From Astragalus membranaceus (Eukaryota > Streptophyta > Magnoliopsida > Fabales > Fabaceae), in contig CM076848.1 of assembly GCA_039519185.1 (NCBI GenBank), positions 125,992,371 to 126,056,370 on the forward strand: 64,000 nucleotides of DNA. Direction: 5' to 3'. Positions 21,542 through 31,959 of the stretch are shown one piece after another. The position numbers were made by a program, and so were the translations under genes. The first letter of the stretch is position 1. Every line of letters starts with the position of its first letter. The notes beneath the pieces are model-generated. The model was not told the origin of the DNA and searched no databases. It saw nothing but the letters and a program-made list of their open reading frames with translations.

Positions 21542-23164
21542 TCATCTGAAAACAGTTGATGATCCTATCAAATCTCTCCCACTCCTTAAAGTTATAGCTT
21601 TTACATGCTCCTTCCCTGTAGTACTTGAAGTTGAAGCTTCTGTAGTGGATGGTAATGATCCACTAATTCTTTGGGAAAGGACATTAGCCATCTGCCCCAT
21701 TTGTACTTCTAGATTTTTAATGGAAGCTTCATGAGTTTTCAGGGCTGTCTTGCAATCACTCATAAAGCCTTTCATCAATCCTTCCAATGAATTATCTATG
21801 ACATGGGCATTCTGTCTTTGGTAGTTCTGAGCAGGGAATCCTGGTGGATTTGCTGGAGCACTATAATTAGGTGATGTTGCATTGTTGGCTCCCCATCTGA
21901 AATTGGGGTGGTTCTTCCACCCAGGATTATATGTATTTGAATAGGGATTATTGTTTTTATTGAAACCCACAAAGTTCACAGAGACAGGATTACCAGGACA
22001 TTCTTCATATAAATGCTCTCCTCCACAATATACACAGCTTACTGACCCTGGAGAGGCTTGCTCAATAACAGCTACTGTAGGTTCATGTACCGCTGCAGCG
22101 GTAACCGCTACAGCGTTTGATGTGCTCATAGATTTTATCATGTTAGTGAGAGAGGCAACCTGTGCAGATAGAGCAGAAACTTCACTTATTTCATGCACAC
22201 CAGCTACCTTCTTCTGCTGAGCTAACCTATCTGTAGGCCATTGATAGCTATTTGTGGCAATATCATCAATCAGCTCACATGCCTCATTATAGGAGGTTTT
22301 CAACAACACACCCCCTGAAGAAGCATCTAACATTTGTCTGGTTGTTGGATCTAGTCCATTGTAGAAGGTTTCCATTTGGATAATCACAGGTATACCATGA
22401 TGAGGGCACTTTCTTAACAGCTCCTTCCATCTCTCCCATGCCTCAAACAGTGTTTCAGCATCTCTTTGTCTGAATGCAGTAACCTCATTCCTCATTCTTG
22501 CATTCTTACTTGGAGGAAAATATTTTGCTACGAATTTCTCAGCCATTTCATTCCAAGTATGGATAGAGTTAGGCTCTAGAGAAGTTAACCAGGCCTTTGC
22601 TCTATCCTTCAAGAAATAAGGAAAAAGTTTTAATCTAAATGCATCATCACTTACCCCTGGAATGATGAAGTTACTGCAGACTTCCAAAAATTGCTTCAAG
22701 TGTAAATATGGGTCCTCTTGAGGAGCACCACCAAACTGTCCCTCTGTTTGCAACATTTGGAACATCATAGGCTTGAATTCAAACTGAGCTGTATTGAGAG
22801 TAGGTCTTGCTATGCTTGTCTCCATGGTTTGTGGGTCAAACACAGCATAGTCCCTCATTGGTCTATCTCTGTCATTTACCATTTGAGCAGGTCCTTCATT
22901 TATGAATTGATGTCTGTACCAGTCCTCTTGGTCATGTAAGGTTGGAGTGGGTGGCTGCTGATGTCTACCTCTACCCCTTCCACCTGGTTCACTCCCTCCT
23001 CTACCAGAGCTAGATCTGCCATGTAGAGTGGTAGCTCTACCAGAATTGGTCCTATGACTATGTTCTGACATGATGGGTCTGAGCCTGTGAAGATGTCTTA
23101 GTCTCCTGAACCTTCTCTCTGGTTCAGAGTATGGTTCAAATTCTGGTGGTTGAGGCCTGGGCAT
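21542..23164 (-). CDS. gag: A gag polyprotein, 540 aa
   Basis: Starts MPRPQPPEFEPYSEPE. Residues 1-90 are Arg/Gly-rich. The capsid-type gag domain covers about 120-300 (LKQFLEVCSNF, LFPYFLKDRAKAWL, FVAKYFPPSKNARMR, YNGLDPTTRQMLD). A nucleocapsid knuckle follows (CVYCGGEHLYEEC, CxxC-x3-H-x4-C). The end is reached 1.6 kb downstream by a frameshift in the T-run before protease, so the native product would have been longer. The start lies about 100 bp inside the PBS, as expected for the first gene of the element. Confidence 0.87.
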   Translation of the reverse strand: MPRPQPPEFEPYSEPERRFRRLRHLHRLRPIMSEHSHRTNSGRATTLHGRSSSGRGGSEPGGRGRGRHQQPPTPTLHDQEDWYRHQFINEGPAQMVNDRDRPMRDYAVFDPQTMETSIARPTLNTAQFEFKPMMFQMLQTEGQFGGAPQEDPYLHLKQFLEVCSNFIIPGVSDDAFRLKLFPYFLKDRAKAWLTSLEPNSIHTWNEMAEKFVAKYFPPSKNARMRNEVTAFRQRDAETLFEAWERWKELLRKCPHHGIPVIIQMETFYNGLDPTTRQMLDASSGGVLLKTSYNEACELIDDIATNSYQWPTDRLAQQKKVAGVHEISEVSALSAQVASLTNMIKSMSTSNAVAVTAAAVHEPTVAVIEQASPGSVSCVYCGGEHLYEECPGNPVSVNFVGFNKNNNPYSNTYNPGWKNHPNFRWGANNATSPNYSAPANPPGFPAQNYQRQNAHVIDNSLEGLMKGFMSDCKTALKTHEASIKNLEVQMGQMANVLSQRISGSLPSTTEASTSSTTGKEHVKAITLRSGRDLIGSSTVFR

Positions 23165-23262
23165 ACGCTGTAGCGTTTACTGCTGCAGCAACAAGAAACA
23201 ACACACCAGTATAAAATAGGCACTAAGTTTACTAAAAACTTAAACAATGAAAATTAAATGCA

Positions 23263-23281
23263 ATCCCCGGCAACGGCGCCA
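23263..23281 (-). other. Primer-binding site of A (tRNA-Asp)
   Basis: Plus strand ATCCCCGGCAACGGCGCCA equals the 3' end of plant tRNA-Asp with CCA; the minus strand is the complementary PBS. tRNA-Asp priming is characteristic of Athila. This is not a tRNA gene. Confidence 0.92.
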
Positions 23282-23287
23282 AAAACT

Positions 23288-24756
23288 TGTTGTGCGAAAA
23301 GGTGATGTGCAAGTATACACAATCGCAACAAGTAATATAATGATATGTAAAGTTCGTTCCCACAGGGATTGGAATTAATCTAAGAAGTTTAAGTGATTAG
23401 AAGCTTAGTGAAAAGAATTAAGTAACAAGTAAAGGTAAAGAGTTGTAAACATTATAAGTTGTGATAAAACAGTATTAAGTTAAGTAATTAAAGGTGAGTT
23501 GGATAGCTCAATAGTTATGTAAATTCCCAAGAGTAATGTTCAGATAATATTAGATGCTGTAGCGTTAAGCGTTGTAGCGCTTAAGAATCCGTAGACGCTG
23601 TAGCGCCTTGGTGGCGTGCCTTTCAGTCACTTTCGTCAGGGTTATGTTACAAGACTCCTATGTCTAGGCTCTAAATAAGTTTTACCCCTGTATATTAAGT
23701 TCTTACAACATTTTCCTTATGAACTACTACTCCCCTATGTCTAGAGTTAAGTAGTGTTTCCTTTAAAAGACTTTAAAGGGTTTCATTCATATCATTCCTT
23801 GAGTTCTCTTTGTGAACCATGTCTGTACCCACAAAGTTACCTTGTTTTAGTTGATCATTCCCAAACCAAGATTGAAAGCATTATGACACAAGGAATAAAA
23901 CACAAACATCATAATATTAAACAAAAGTTACTCAAGGTTCATTACACACCAAGAACAATCCAACTACAACAAAGTTAGCTCATCACAAGTTCCATCAACA
24001 TAATACAACTAAAGAGTATGTATTACCGTATGAAAACAAGAGAAGAGTGGTTGCAAAAGATACACTCCAATGATCCCAAGTAGCATACAAAAGATGAAGT
24101 TGAGGCGTGAGCAAAACCTTGAATGAAGACTAGAAAACTTTGCTAAAAATAAAAGCTTAAAGGTAGTATAACAATGGAGAAAAGCTACTATGTCATAAGA
24201 AGTTTTTCTTCCAAGTTACCACTACTTGTTTTTTACGTACGTTACTTACTAGTGAAGCAATCTTAATTAATCTCTCTAACTAACTAAGTCTTAATAGAAT
24301 AATAATATATCATGATGATCATAAGACTTAGATATTATCCTTAAAGCACTTTACAAAAAGTACTAATGATGGAATACACCAACTATCACATGGGTTCCAT
24401 TTAGGAGGCGCCAAGTGTAATTTAGCATCCACTTGAAAGTCAAAATATCCAGCTGAGAGGATGGGATAAGGGTGGTAACTCATCATGTCCTCAAGTGGCC
24501 ACACAAATATCTCCATGGTCAGCCGTCATATAACGCTGTAGCGTCTCCTTAATAGCATACCGCTGCAGCGCTAAAGCAAAACATCAAACATATTCACAAA
24601 GGCATTTGACTATGCCCACGGTTTAAGGAATTGACTCATATCCTATATTTATTCTAATATTCATATATTCACATATTTAAGCACTAGATTTACTTGAGAA
24701 GTAAGCTTGACTTAAGTATTAGGAGCATAAATAACCTATATAAAATAGGGTTATCA
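23288..24756 (-). repeat. 5' LTR of A
   Basis: 1469 bp, the partner of 11068-12561. Confidence 0.93.
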
Positions 24757-24945
24757 CTGGCTGCCTTGACTGGCACCCTGCCAGGCGACCTCATGGGTGC
24801 TGGCTGCCTCATTGGCGCCCTGCCAGGCGCCCTCATGGGCGCTGGCTGCCTTGACTGGCGCCCTGCCAGGCGCCCTCCTGGGCGCTGGCTGCCTCATTGG
24901 CGCCCTGCCAGGCGCCCTCATGGGCGCTGGTTGTGTAGACGGGTG
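24757..24945. repeat. GGCGCC minisatellite of B, cluster 2
   Basis: Unit of 42-43 bp (starts near 24813, 24856, 24898) with the core TGGCGCCCTGCCAGGCGCCC. It continues the array at 10925-11067, which A split. It lies upstream of the antisense gene promoter. Confidence 0.85.
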
Positions 24946-25096
24946 CTTGGCACTTTGCTTTCTCTTTCACTGCTCATCTTGTCTTTTTTGTGTTTTTGAG
25001 CATGTCTTAAGATGACAGGCGTATTGGGCTTCTACGTCGTGGATATGGGCCAAGTTATTTTGCCGGATCCGCGGTGTGGGGTGAAATGCCAACTCC

Positions 25097-25104
25097 TATA
25101 AATA
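25097..25104 (+). promoter_or_regulatory. Predicted TATA box of the antisense gene in B
   Basis: CCTATAAATAGGC on the plus strand, about 750 bp before the start codon and upstream of the first predicted splice donor. Transcription would begin near 25130. Confidence 0.55.
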
Positions 25105-25155
25105 GGCGGGTATTTTGTCCTGTGGTCCACACTTTCTTGGAGCGCTTTCTTTAGG

Positions 25156-25325
25156 GAGGAGGAAGGAGTAGGGGCCAAGTCACCAACCCTAGCGCCTGCT
25201 TCAAGGAGGAGGAAAGAGTAGGGAGCAAGTCACCAACCCTAGCGCCTGCTTCAAGGAGGAGGAAAGAGTAGGGAGCAAGTCACCAACCTAGAGCCTCCTT
25301 AAAGAGAGGAGGAGGGAGTAGAGCC
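25156..25325 (+). repeat. 50-bp tandem repeat in the antisense gene 5' UTR
   Basis: Copies start near 25156, 25206, 25256 and 25306. Each has a purine-rich GAGGAGGAAAGAGTAGGG block, and the first three go on to AAGTCACCAACC. Confidence 0.85.
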
Positions 25326-25394
25326 CACTTGTTTCAACGTCTCTTCTTCTTGGTAAGTGTTTGTTGTTCATTCCCGTTTGTTTACGTTGTTGAC

Positions 25395-25515
25395 AGTGCC
25401 CTCTTGCCAGGCACCCTCATGGGCGCTGGCTGCCTTGACTGGCGCCCTGCCAGGCGCCCTCATGGGCACTGGCTGCCTTTTTTGACGCCCTACCAGGCGC
25501 CCCTGTGGGCGCTGG
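25395..25515. repeat. GGCGCC minisatellite of B, cluster 3 (inside the predicted 5' UTR intron)
   Basis: Two to three units between a predicted donor (GGTAAGTG at about 25351) and acceptor (TTTTCAG at about 25603). Confidence 0.7.
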
Positions 25516-25846
25516 TTTTGTGTGGGCGTGTGCTTAGCACTCTGTTTTATTTTTGCCGTTTTCTCCTGATTTTTAACTTGCCTTTTCACCTATGAATTTT
25601 CAGGGATTGCTTGGTGGTAAGGGGAGCTGCTCTTATCAACCTCTATTGACGTTCCCGCTAGTCTTTGCGGCTTCTAACTTACTGAGGTAACTTCCATGCG
25701 AACTTTCAGTTTATCTTTCTAGTTTCTTTGTTCTTTTGAGTATGTCTTGTCTTGCAAAGTCTCCAATCTCGGGAGAGGGGGGTGTCTCTAATTTTTCTGC
25801 CTGTCTCGTGACTGTTTGTTTTGCCCCCTGTCCCGTAGGTTGAGAG

Positions 25847-27943
25847 ATGGCAAGGACAAAGAAGACGGCTCGGATGCACCCTACCGCTTACCTGGCTAAG
25901 AGTCAAGCTGACGACTTCGAAGAGGGGGCTGGTGATACCGTGCCTTCGGAGGGTGCTAGCGCCCTTGGCTTTGTGGAGACTTCTTCTGATGATGATCCGC
26001 CGCTTGAGCATGAAGTGGTGGAGATTGGTGGTCGTAGTTATGACTGGGTTGCTCGTATGGTTTGTTCTGCCAGGAGCGTCTACCTTCCAGGAAAAGAGCC
26101 TCCCCTCTGTCTGCAAGATGTGTTGGGAGGCGACTGGCGGGTTGAGGTGGTTGATCCCCAAGACAGGGTGTGTAGAGTCCCCGACGGTAGAAAATTCATG
26201 ATGTTTCACAGCGTGATTTACAAGGTGCGGGTTTCCCCATTCTTTACACCCTTCCAACTAGAAGTTATGAATCACCTTAAGATAGCTCCCTCTCAGCTCC
26301 ACCCAAATTCGTGGTGTTTTGTGAAGTGTTTCGAACTGGTGATGAGAGTCCTTCGAAGAAGATTCAGCTTGAGGGTTTTTATGGTTATCTTCGAGGTGCA
26401 GCGTCGTCGAGATACTTTAGATGGCGTCATTCGTTACGAGTTTGTGTACTTGAAGTGTTGGACAAGCTATGCTTTCTTTCAAGTGTACTCAGATAACCAG
26501 CATGATCGGAAGTTCAAGTACTTCTACCTCGTTCCTTCTAGTGAGAAGGCCGTCGACGGCATGGGCTTCTTTGATGAACAAGGGCGTCTGGTTAGGGATA
26601 AGTTTCGCCTCGGGTGGTGTAATGTCGATGCTGACCGCACCTCTCAGTCTTATCGCATCCTCCCATCTGAGTTGTCTGATTCTGAGCAGAGGACTTCGGG
26701 CATGCTGAGGAAGATCGTCGATGGCTTGTCCACTGTGCCACAAAAGTTTTTGTGCAGTGAGCTGTCCAAGGCCTCTACGGTTCTTGAAGCTGCCGAGCTC
26801 TTAGGTTGCTTGTTAGGTCTTGATGTATCTTTATTTGTCTTTTTGATAAATTATTTACTTATGTTGCTGATTCGCTACTTTGTTGCTCTGCAGATAAGAT
26901 GGCCGCTCCGCTTTCTTTCAATGAATTAGCCTCTTTGGCCGGACGGAGGAGACCTTTGGATGCCGAACCTACCGAGGTCAAGAGCCCAGCTCCTACTGTA
27001 TCTGTCCCTGTGTGTCCCTCTATGGGACCTCGCCTCAGTTTAGGAGCGCCAAGCCGTGCTGGAAAGGATGTTTCCGGGGTGCCAAAGGTTCCAGTCGATT
27101 CCAGCATCCAAGGGACTCAGAGTCAGTCCAAACGCCAGAGGGGTTGTTCTCAGGGACCTCCCTCTGCTGTCTGTCCCTCTCCGGTTGGGCCTCCTCCTCC
27201 TGCTGACGACGAAGGTGAAATTGTCTTCTCCCCCGAAGAGCGTGATCATTTCTGTGAGCATCCTTTCTCACTTGCCGGGCACATGGTTAAGGTTGGGGAA
27301 GACCTGCATGCGAAGTGGGAAGCTGAGAAGAAGTGCGGATCTCGTTCAGGTAATCCTCTTGAGTTATTTCTTACGGTATTCATCAAACCCACATGGGCCA
27401 CCACTCCTGTCTGGCGCTCTCATGCGCGCCGCTTGTTTCGACCTTGGTGCCCTATCTGACGCCCTCCTGGGCGCTGGCTGCTTTCCTGGAGGTGCTTTGC
27501 CAGGTGCCCTCATGGGCACTGGTGATGTTGGTTCTAAGCTTTGTCGTGTTTGCTTCTCTCTTTGTGCAGGGGTGATCGAGGAAAGGGATCGGCTTCTCTT
27601 GGATGTAAGCCGGCTTCAGGTGGATTTACACGAAGCGCTGGGATCCGCTCATCGGGCACGAGACACTGTTGGTCACTATCAGAAGCGGATGGAGGAGCTC
27701 CAATCTGAATTGGACCGTGTGAAGAAACAGAGATATGTGGCTGAGGAAAGGGTGCAGGAGATGGCCGGGCAGGCCATGGACTTCTCCTACGCTGCTTACG
27801 ATAAAGCGATAAGTCATGTTCAGTGCATGTACCCGGATGCAGTTCTGGAGTCGAGCATCTTCCGGTTTGACCATGAGGCTGCAGATGGGAGGATTGTTAG
27901 ATACCACCCCAACGGGATTGAGTTCGATGTCATTTCCCCCTGA
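25847..27943 (+). CDS. Antisense gene of element B, three coding exons, 595 aa
   Basis: Predicted exons 25847-26804, 26894-27349 and 27570-27943 have GT...AG introns (TTAG/gttgct...ctgcag/ATAAG; TTCAG/gtaatc...gtgcag/GGGTG). Together they total 1788 nt, an exact open frame of 595 codons plus stop. The start is MARTKKTARMHPTAYLAK after a 5' UTR with probable introns. The first exon resembles the plant 'putative gypsy-type transposon' protein family (from memory, not searched); the middle is Pro/Ser-rich; the third exon is a coiled coil (EERDRLLLDVSRLQ onward) with a conserved-looking tail. It runs opposite to B's gag and protease. Its role is unknown. Intron 2 contains a GGCGCC minisatellite. 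Confidence 0.72.
27405..27520. repeat. GGCGCC minisatellite of B, cluster 4 (inside intron 2 of the antisense gene)
   Basis: Degenerate units with GGCGCTCTCATG, GACGCCCTCCTGGGCGCTGG and GGTGCCCTCATGGGCACTGG, lying between the splice sites at 27350 and 27569. Confidence 0.75.
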
Positions 27944-28149
27944 TGTTTCATCTAGGAGTTCAGTTGTTTTTGACTTGTGATTTCTTGTTATCCTGTCGGA
28001 ATTCGTTGTATGTTTGTTTTATGGAGCTTGACTGATGATTTTACGTTATATCCACGTTTCCTTTATCATGCCTATTTTTCACGCTTCTGAACTTATCTCC
28101 TCCTATCGTCTCGTGGCAATGTTATCTCCGTCAGGAGCTTATCAGAATC

Positions 28150-28710
28150 AGTCCGATTTAAATTCCTCACTAGAGGTTGTGACATCTTGCGACGCCACTT
28201 CGCCCATCTAGGGACTCTAACAGGAGTTTATCAGAACCTATCCGAATTTAACTCACCTATTAGAGGTTGCGACATTTGCGATGCCGCTTCGCCCGTCTAG
28301 GGACTCTGACAGGAGTTTATCAGAGTCTGTCCGAACTTAACTCACCCATCAGAGGTTGCGACGATTTCGATGTGCCGCTTCGAGGTTGTGACATCTTGCG
28401 ACGCCACTTCGCCCATCTAGGGACTCTAACAGGAGTTTATCAGAGTCTATCCGAATTTAACTCACCCATTAGAGGTTGCGACATTTGCGATGCCGCTTCA
28501 CCCGTCTAGGGACTCTGACAGGAGTTTATCAGAGTCTGTCCGAACTTAACTCACCCATCAGAGGTTGCGACCTTTTTGATATGCCGCTTCGAGGTTGTGA
28601 CATCTTGTGATGCCACTTCGCCCATCTAGGGGCTCTAACAGGAGTTTATCAGAGTCTGTCTGAATTTAACTCACCCATTAGAGGTTGCGACCTTTTCAAT
28701 ATGCCGCTTC
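28150..28710. repeat. Tandem array in B (89/120-bp alternating, about 209-bp higher-order unit)
   Basis: The word CTAGGGACTCT recurs at about 28208, 28297, 28417 and 28506 (variant at 28626), giving alternating 89- and 120-bp steps. It lies between protease and the antisense gene, the variable 3' region of Tat elements. Small open frames here are repeat artefacts. Confidence 0.85.
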
Positions 28711-28794
28711 GTGAACCGAGCAGGTTAGCTCGCACTTGGTTCTGCCTGGTTGCCTGATCCCCTGTTGTTTGAGTCGGGACTTGGCTTTTAGAGC

Positions 28795-28880
28795 GCTTCT
28801 TGCCAGGCTCCCTCATGGGCGCTGGTTGCTCCTTATAGGCGCCCTGCCAGGCGCCCTCCTGGGCGCTGGCTGCTTCTGCA
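28795..28880. repeat. GGCGCC minisatellite of B, cluster 5
   Basis: About two units downstream of the tandem array. The following stretch to 29097 has no gene; a 'gacgtgttaaac' motif occurs twice. Confidence 0.75.
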
Positions 28881-29096
28881 TCGGGCACCAGTTTTTCTTG
28901 GTTTTTTCTATGGTGCTGAAGCGAAAACTATGATTTGTGAAATAACATCCTGAACCGTGAATAGTAAGGTTTAATTCCCTCGCGTGCATGTTGTAAATTG
29001 TTTTGACGTGTTAAACCTAAACATCCAACTCCTTAAAGTAGACGTGTTAAACTTAAACAACCAATTGTTTCAAAGAAAACGCTCTATGCATTGGAA

Positions 29097-30062
29097 CTAT
29101 GGGCCAGCTGCCGAATTGAGGAATAGATCCCCGTTCTCCCCGGGGTGGATGGTGAGCTTCTTTCTATCCTCCTCAAGGAGGTGAGGACATTCTTCATCTG
29201 CTTCGAACTTCTTCGCATCCCAGTCTGTCAGATTCACCTCAGCTTCTTCTCCGAACCCCTTACCCGAGCCTATTGGCCTGGCGGTCTCCTTCTCATTTTT
29301 ACCGCTCATATAGAAACATCTGCGTGCTGCTCCTAGGTCCGCCTGGAGGGTTACCACCTCATTCTCCAGAGTGTAGAACTTCATTTTCAAATGGACCGTT
29401 GAGGTGACCGCCTCCAATTTTCCCATCGTGGGCCTCCCAATGATGCACTGGTAGACCGATTTGCATGGGAGAACCAGGAAGGGTGTTTTTATAGTTTTGA
29501 ACAACGGCGGTTTGTCATCGGGGTTTCTGTAGGTGACCATCAGCTCTAGGTGGCCGAGTGGCTTAGTCTTTGATCTATTAAACCCGGTTAGGTCCCCTCT
29601 CCGGAATGGAGTCAGGTCATCGGGGGAGATACTCAGCACTTGCAACAGGTCCTCGAAGATGATATCTACTGCACTTCCCTGGTCAACCAGGATCCTTCTT
29701 ACCTCGACGTTGGCGATAATGGCAGAGATGATCAGTGGGACGTGTTTGTTCGGTTTCCCGTTGAGCAGATCATTGTCGTCGAAGGATAGGGGCGGTCTGG
29801 TTGGCCCTTTCCTGGTGACTGAGGTTGACGCAACGCTGAGGATCTCCTTCCACTTCCTCTTCATTGATTTGTTTGAACCCCAGTTATCATGGGGGTTTCT
29901 CCCGTGGATCACCATGGCCACTGGTCTTTCTTTGGGCCTCCGGGTGTCCTCTCCATCGGTCGATTCATCAGCTCTATTTTCGACCCTCGCCGATTGGGGC
30001 CTTCCCCTTCCTAGGGGACCGGTATCTACCTTCGGGGGATCAGGCTCTTTTGCGCGAGCCAC
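29097..30062 (-). CDS. B protease region (321 aa open), truncated before RT
   Basis: Tat-type aspartic protease with ILVDQGSAVDIIF (site D-Q-G-S) about residues 120-130, LTGFNRSKTKPLGHLEL, TPFLVLP and IGRPTMGKL. After an acidic linker the frame ends in sequence unrelated to RT (from about 29110), so RT, RNase H and integrase were deleted at this point. It overlaps the end of gag by 23 nt in another frame; the related element C has gag and protease in one frame, so this shift is probably a mutation. Confidence 0.8.
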   Translation of the reverse strand: MARAKEPDPPKVDTGPLGRGRPQSARVENRADESTDGEDTRRPKERPVAMVIHGRNPHDNWGSNKSMKRKWKEILSVASTSVTRKGPTRPPLSFDDNDLLNGKPNKHVPLIISAIIANVEVRRILVDQGSAVDIIFEDLLQVLSISPDDLTPFRRGDLTGFNRSKTKPLGHLELMVTYRNPDDKPPLFKTIKTPFLVLPCKSVYQCIIGRPTMGKLEAVTSTVHLKMKFYTLENEVVTLQADLGAARRCFYMSGKNEKETARPIGSGKGFGEEAEVNLTDWDAKKFEADEECPHLLEEDRKKLTIHPGENGDLFLNSAAGP

Positions 30063-31528
30063 TCAGTTCCCCCTCCTTCTTCATGTATTGTGTCAGCTTT
30101 CCTCTCTGGATCAGCTTCTCAATATCATTCTTCAGTGCTTGGCAGCCATTGGTGTCGTGGCCTCCGCTTTGATGGTAGATGCACCATTTCTTCGAGGGGT
30201 TTTGGCCCTTTTTCAACACCAAAGGCTCTGGCCTCTTAATGTCTCTGAATTCCGCGTTGGCACATTCGGCCAGGATCTGCGCCCTTGAGGCGATGAGGGG
30301 AGTAAGGCCTGAGGATCTTGGGGGCGGGCCCTCACGATGTACGCCTCTTGTTACCTTTTGCCGGCGTACCTCTTGGGTGGGTTCCCTGTCGCCCCCCGCC
30401 TTGACTGCTTCACGGTAAGCCATATCATCCTCCTCATAATTCATGTATTTCTGGGATCTCCGAAGGAACTCGCCCAAGTTCCTAAGCTTGTTGATGCCTA
30501 CATCGACCTGGAACAAACTTCCCTTTTTCAACCCGTCTTTCATCCAGAACAATCTTTGCCTGTCCTCCAAACTTCGAACGCCCGAAGCTTCTTTATTGAA
30601 GCGCTCAATATACTCCCTCAGTGTCCCGTGGTTATGCTGCCTGACAGCTCTCAGTACTTCCTCAGATTTGGGCTTTAGCTGGGAGGCAGTGAAGCGAGCC
30701 GTGAACATTCTCGCCAGCTGCCCCCATGAGGATATGGAGTTCAGCCTAAGCTCCTGGAACCACTCTAATGCGGAACCCTCGAGAGTGAGGGGGAAGATTT
30801 CGCAGTGGACGGGTTCCCTAGCGCCCCTGTAGCGCATCATTAGGGAGAAGTGTGCCAGATGACCGTCTGGATCTCCAGTCCCGTCGTACATCTTGAGATT
30901 CGGCAGCTTTTCCAAGGCCCTTGGGATTTGGCATTGTCTACCCTTCTCGTAAACGGCCCCTCCTCCGAAAACCCTCTTGAGTTTCGAGGGGAGGTGTCTT
31001 CATAGCCCAGCTCCTGATACCTGTGTAGCTCGGGGGATCTCCTCGATGGAGAATCCCGGTGGTGCCTTCCGCGGGTGGAAACCCGGCTCCTTGACCTCTC
31101 CTGAGCGTTAGGCGACGCGTGTAAGGAGGCACTGGAGTAGGTGTCATGAGGGCGCTGGGTACCTGGGGGTGAGCCTGATTCTCAATGCCTGCGTCGCCTG
31201 GGGGAGAGCGATGTACATGACGTCTCCGAGGTGGGGACCGGCGTCGCCTTGAGGTCACTACCGTTGGAGGGATTGTCAACCTGCTGACTAGAGGCTGTTC
31301 TGGCAGGGCGGTCACCCACCTTTCAACCTCCCTCAGTCGCGCTTCCTGTTCCAACATAGCTTGAGTGCGACTGGCCAGGAGGTCCAAAATCTGATTCACG
31401 TTAGAGGGCTGGACAGGTCGACTGGTGCCCTCGTCATGTATAGTCAAGACGTTGCCCTCGGGGGTACCCTCCGGTCGGGGTGCGGGGATGGCAATGCTCT
31501 GAACCCGGGGTCGGCCTCTGGGTGCCAT
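30040..31528 (-). pseudogene. gag: B gag, frameshifted
   Basis: The first ATG inside the PBS (31528, MAPRGRPRVQSIAIP) opens an Arg/Pro-rich N-terminal region that runs to about 30938. A frame change follows, and 30915-30040 holds the gag core (MYDGTGDPDGHLAHF, ALEWFQELRLNSISSWGQL, FTASQLKPKSEE, LREYIERFNKEA) and a knuckle-like motif (CIYHQSGGHDTNGC). This core is typical of Tat-lineage gag. Confidence 0.82.
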
Positions 31529-31576
31529 GGAGTAGCAAGAGAAAAGTTCGAGTGATGATGTGAAAGATAGAAACTT

Positions 31577-31592
31577 CCCACTGTGGTCGCCA
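31577..31592 (-). other. Primer-binding site of B
   Basis: Minus strand TGGCGACCACAGTGGG, one base inside the LTR. I do not assign the tRNA. Confidence 0.75.
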
Positions 31593-31593
31593 A

Positions 31594-31959
31594 TGTTCTG
31601 TACCGAGCAGCTTTTTGGTCGTCTGCTGTTGGTAGGTCTCTTGCTGTCCTGACAGGAGGTCAATGAGCGCCCGGGGGGGTACTTGCTAGCCACTCCGACG
31701 CTCAAGTCAGTATATAGAATATAAGAGTGAAGGTACTAAGGATTAGAGATTCAACCTTTGTAAGGGCAAAGTTTGCATGTATTTATAGGAAATCATGCCC
31801 TCTTGTGGATCGTCGGATGGGTAGAGTCGATCTTGACCGTCCAAGCATGTTGGGCTCGTATGAGGTGGATATGGGCTGAATTGGTTGGGCTGATCCATAT
31901 GACTTGCTAAGCGCACCTCCTGGTTTGGCTAATGGGACCCTCTAGTTGACTCCAGAACA
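31594..31959 (-). repeat. 5' LTR of B
   Basis: 366 bp, TGTTCTG...CAGAACA (7-bp inverted ends). A minus-strand TATA box (CCTATAAATA) lies at about 31780-31789. The flank 31960-31964 (cttag) is the predicted TSD; its partner would be in the gap. Confidence 0.88.

Larger units (their letters stand above)
11068..24756 (-). mobile_element. A: complete Athila-type Ty3/gypsy element
   Basis: 13,689 bp with LTRs at both ends (11068-12561 and 23288-24756), a tRNA-Asp PBS, gag, protease, RT, RNase H, integrase, third ORF and polypurine tract, all on the minus strand. The flanks 11063-11067 and 24757-24761 are both ctggc. The LTRs differ by about 17 substitutions plus a 26-bp repeat unit, roughly 1.2% by hand count. 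It contains the foldback insertion H (19287-20716). Gag and the third ORF are open; pol is frameshifted. Confidence 0.95.
10516..31959 (-). mobile_element. B: Tat-type non-autonomous Ty3/gypsy element with an antisense gene
   Basis: On the minus strand: 5' LTR (31594-31959), PBS, broken gag, protease, a tandem-repeat region, an oppositely oriented spliced gene (25847-27943), GGCGCC minisatellites, polypurine tract and the end of the 3' LTR (10516-10580). Element A (11068-24756) is inserted near the 3' end. RT, RNase H and integrase are missing. B sits in D at 31959/31960; its other LTR start and left TSD are hidden by the N gap. Antisense ORFs downstream of pol are known in the Tat lineage (for example maize Grande). 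Confidence 0.85.

Noticed and set aside
23263..23281. Possible tRNA-Asp gene fragment
   Set aside because: Only the 3' end of tRNA-Asp is present and it adjoins an LTR, so it is a primer-binding site.
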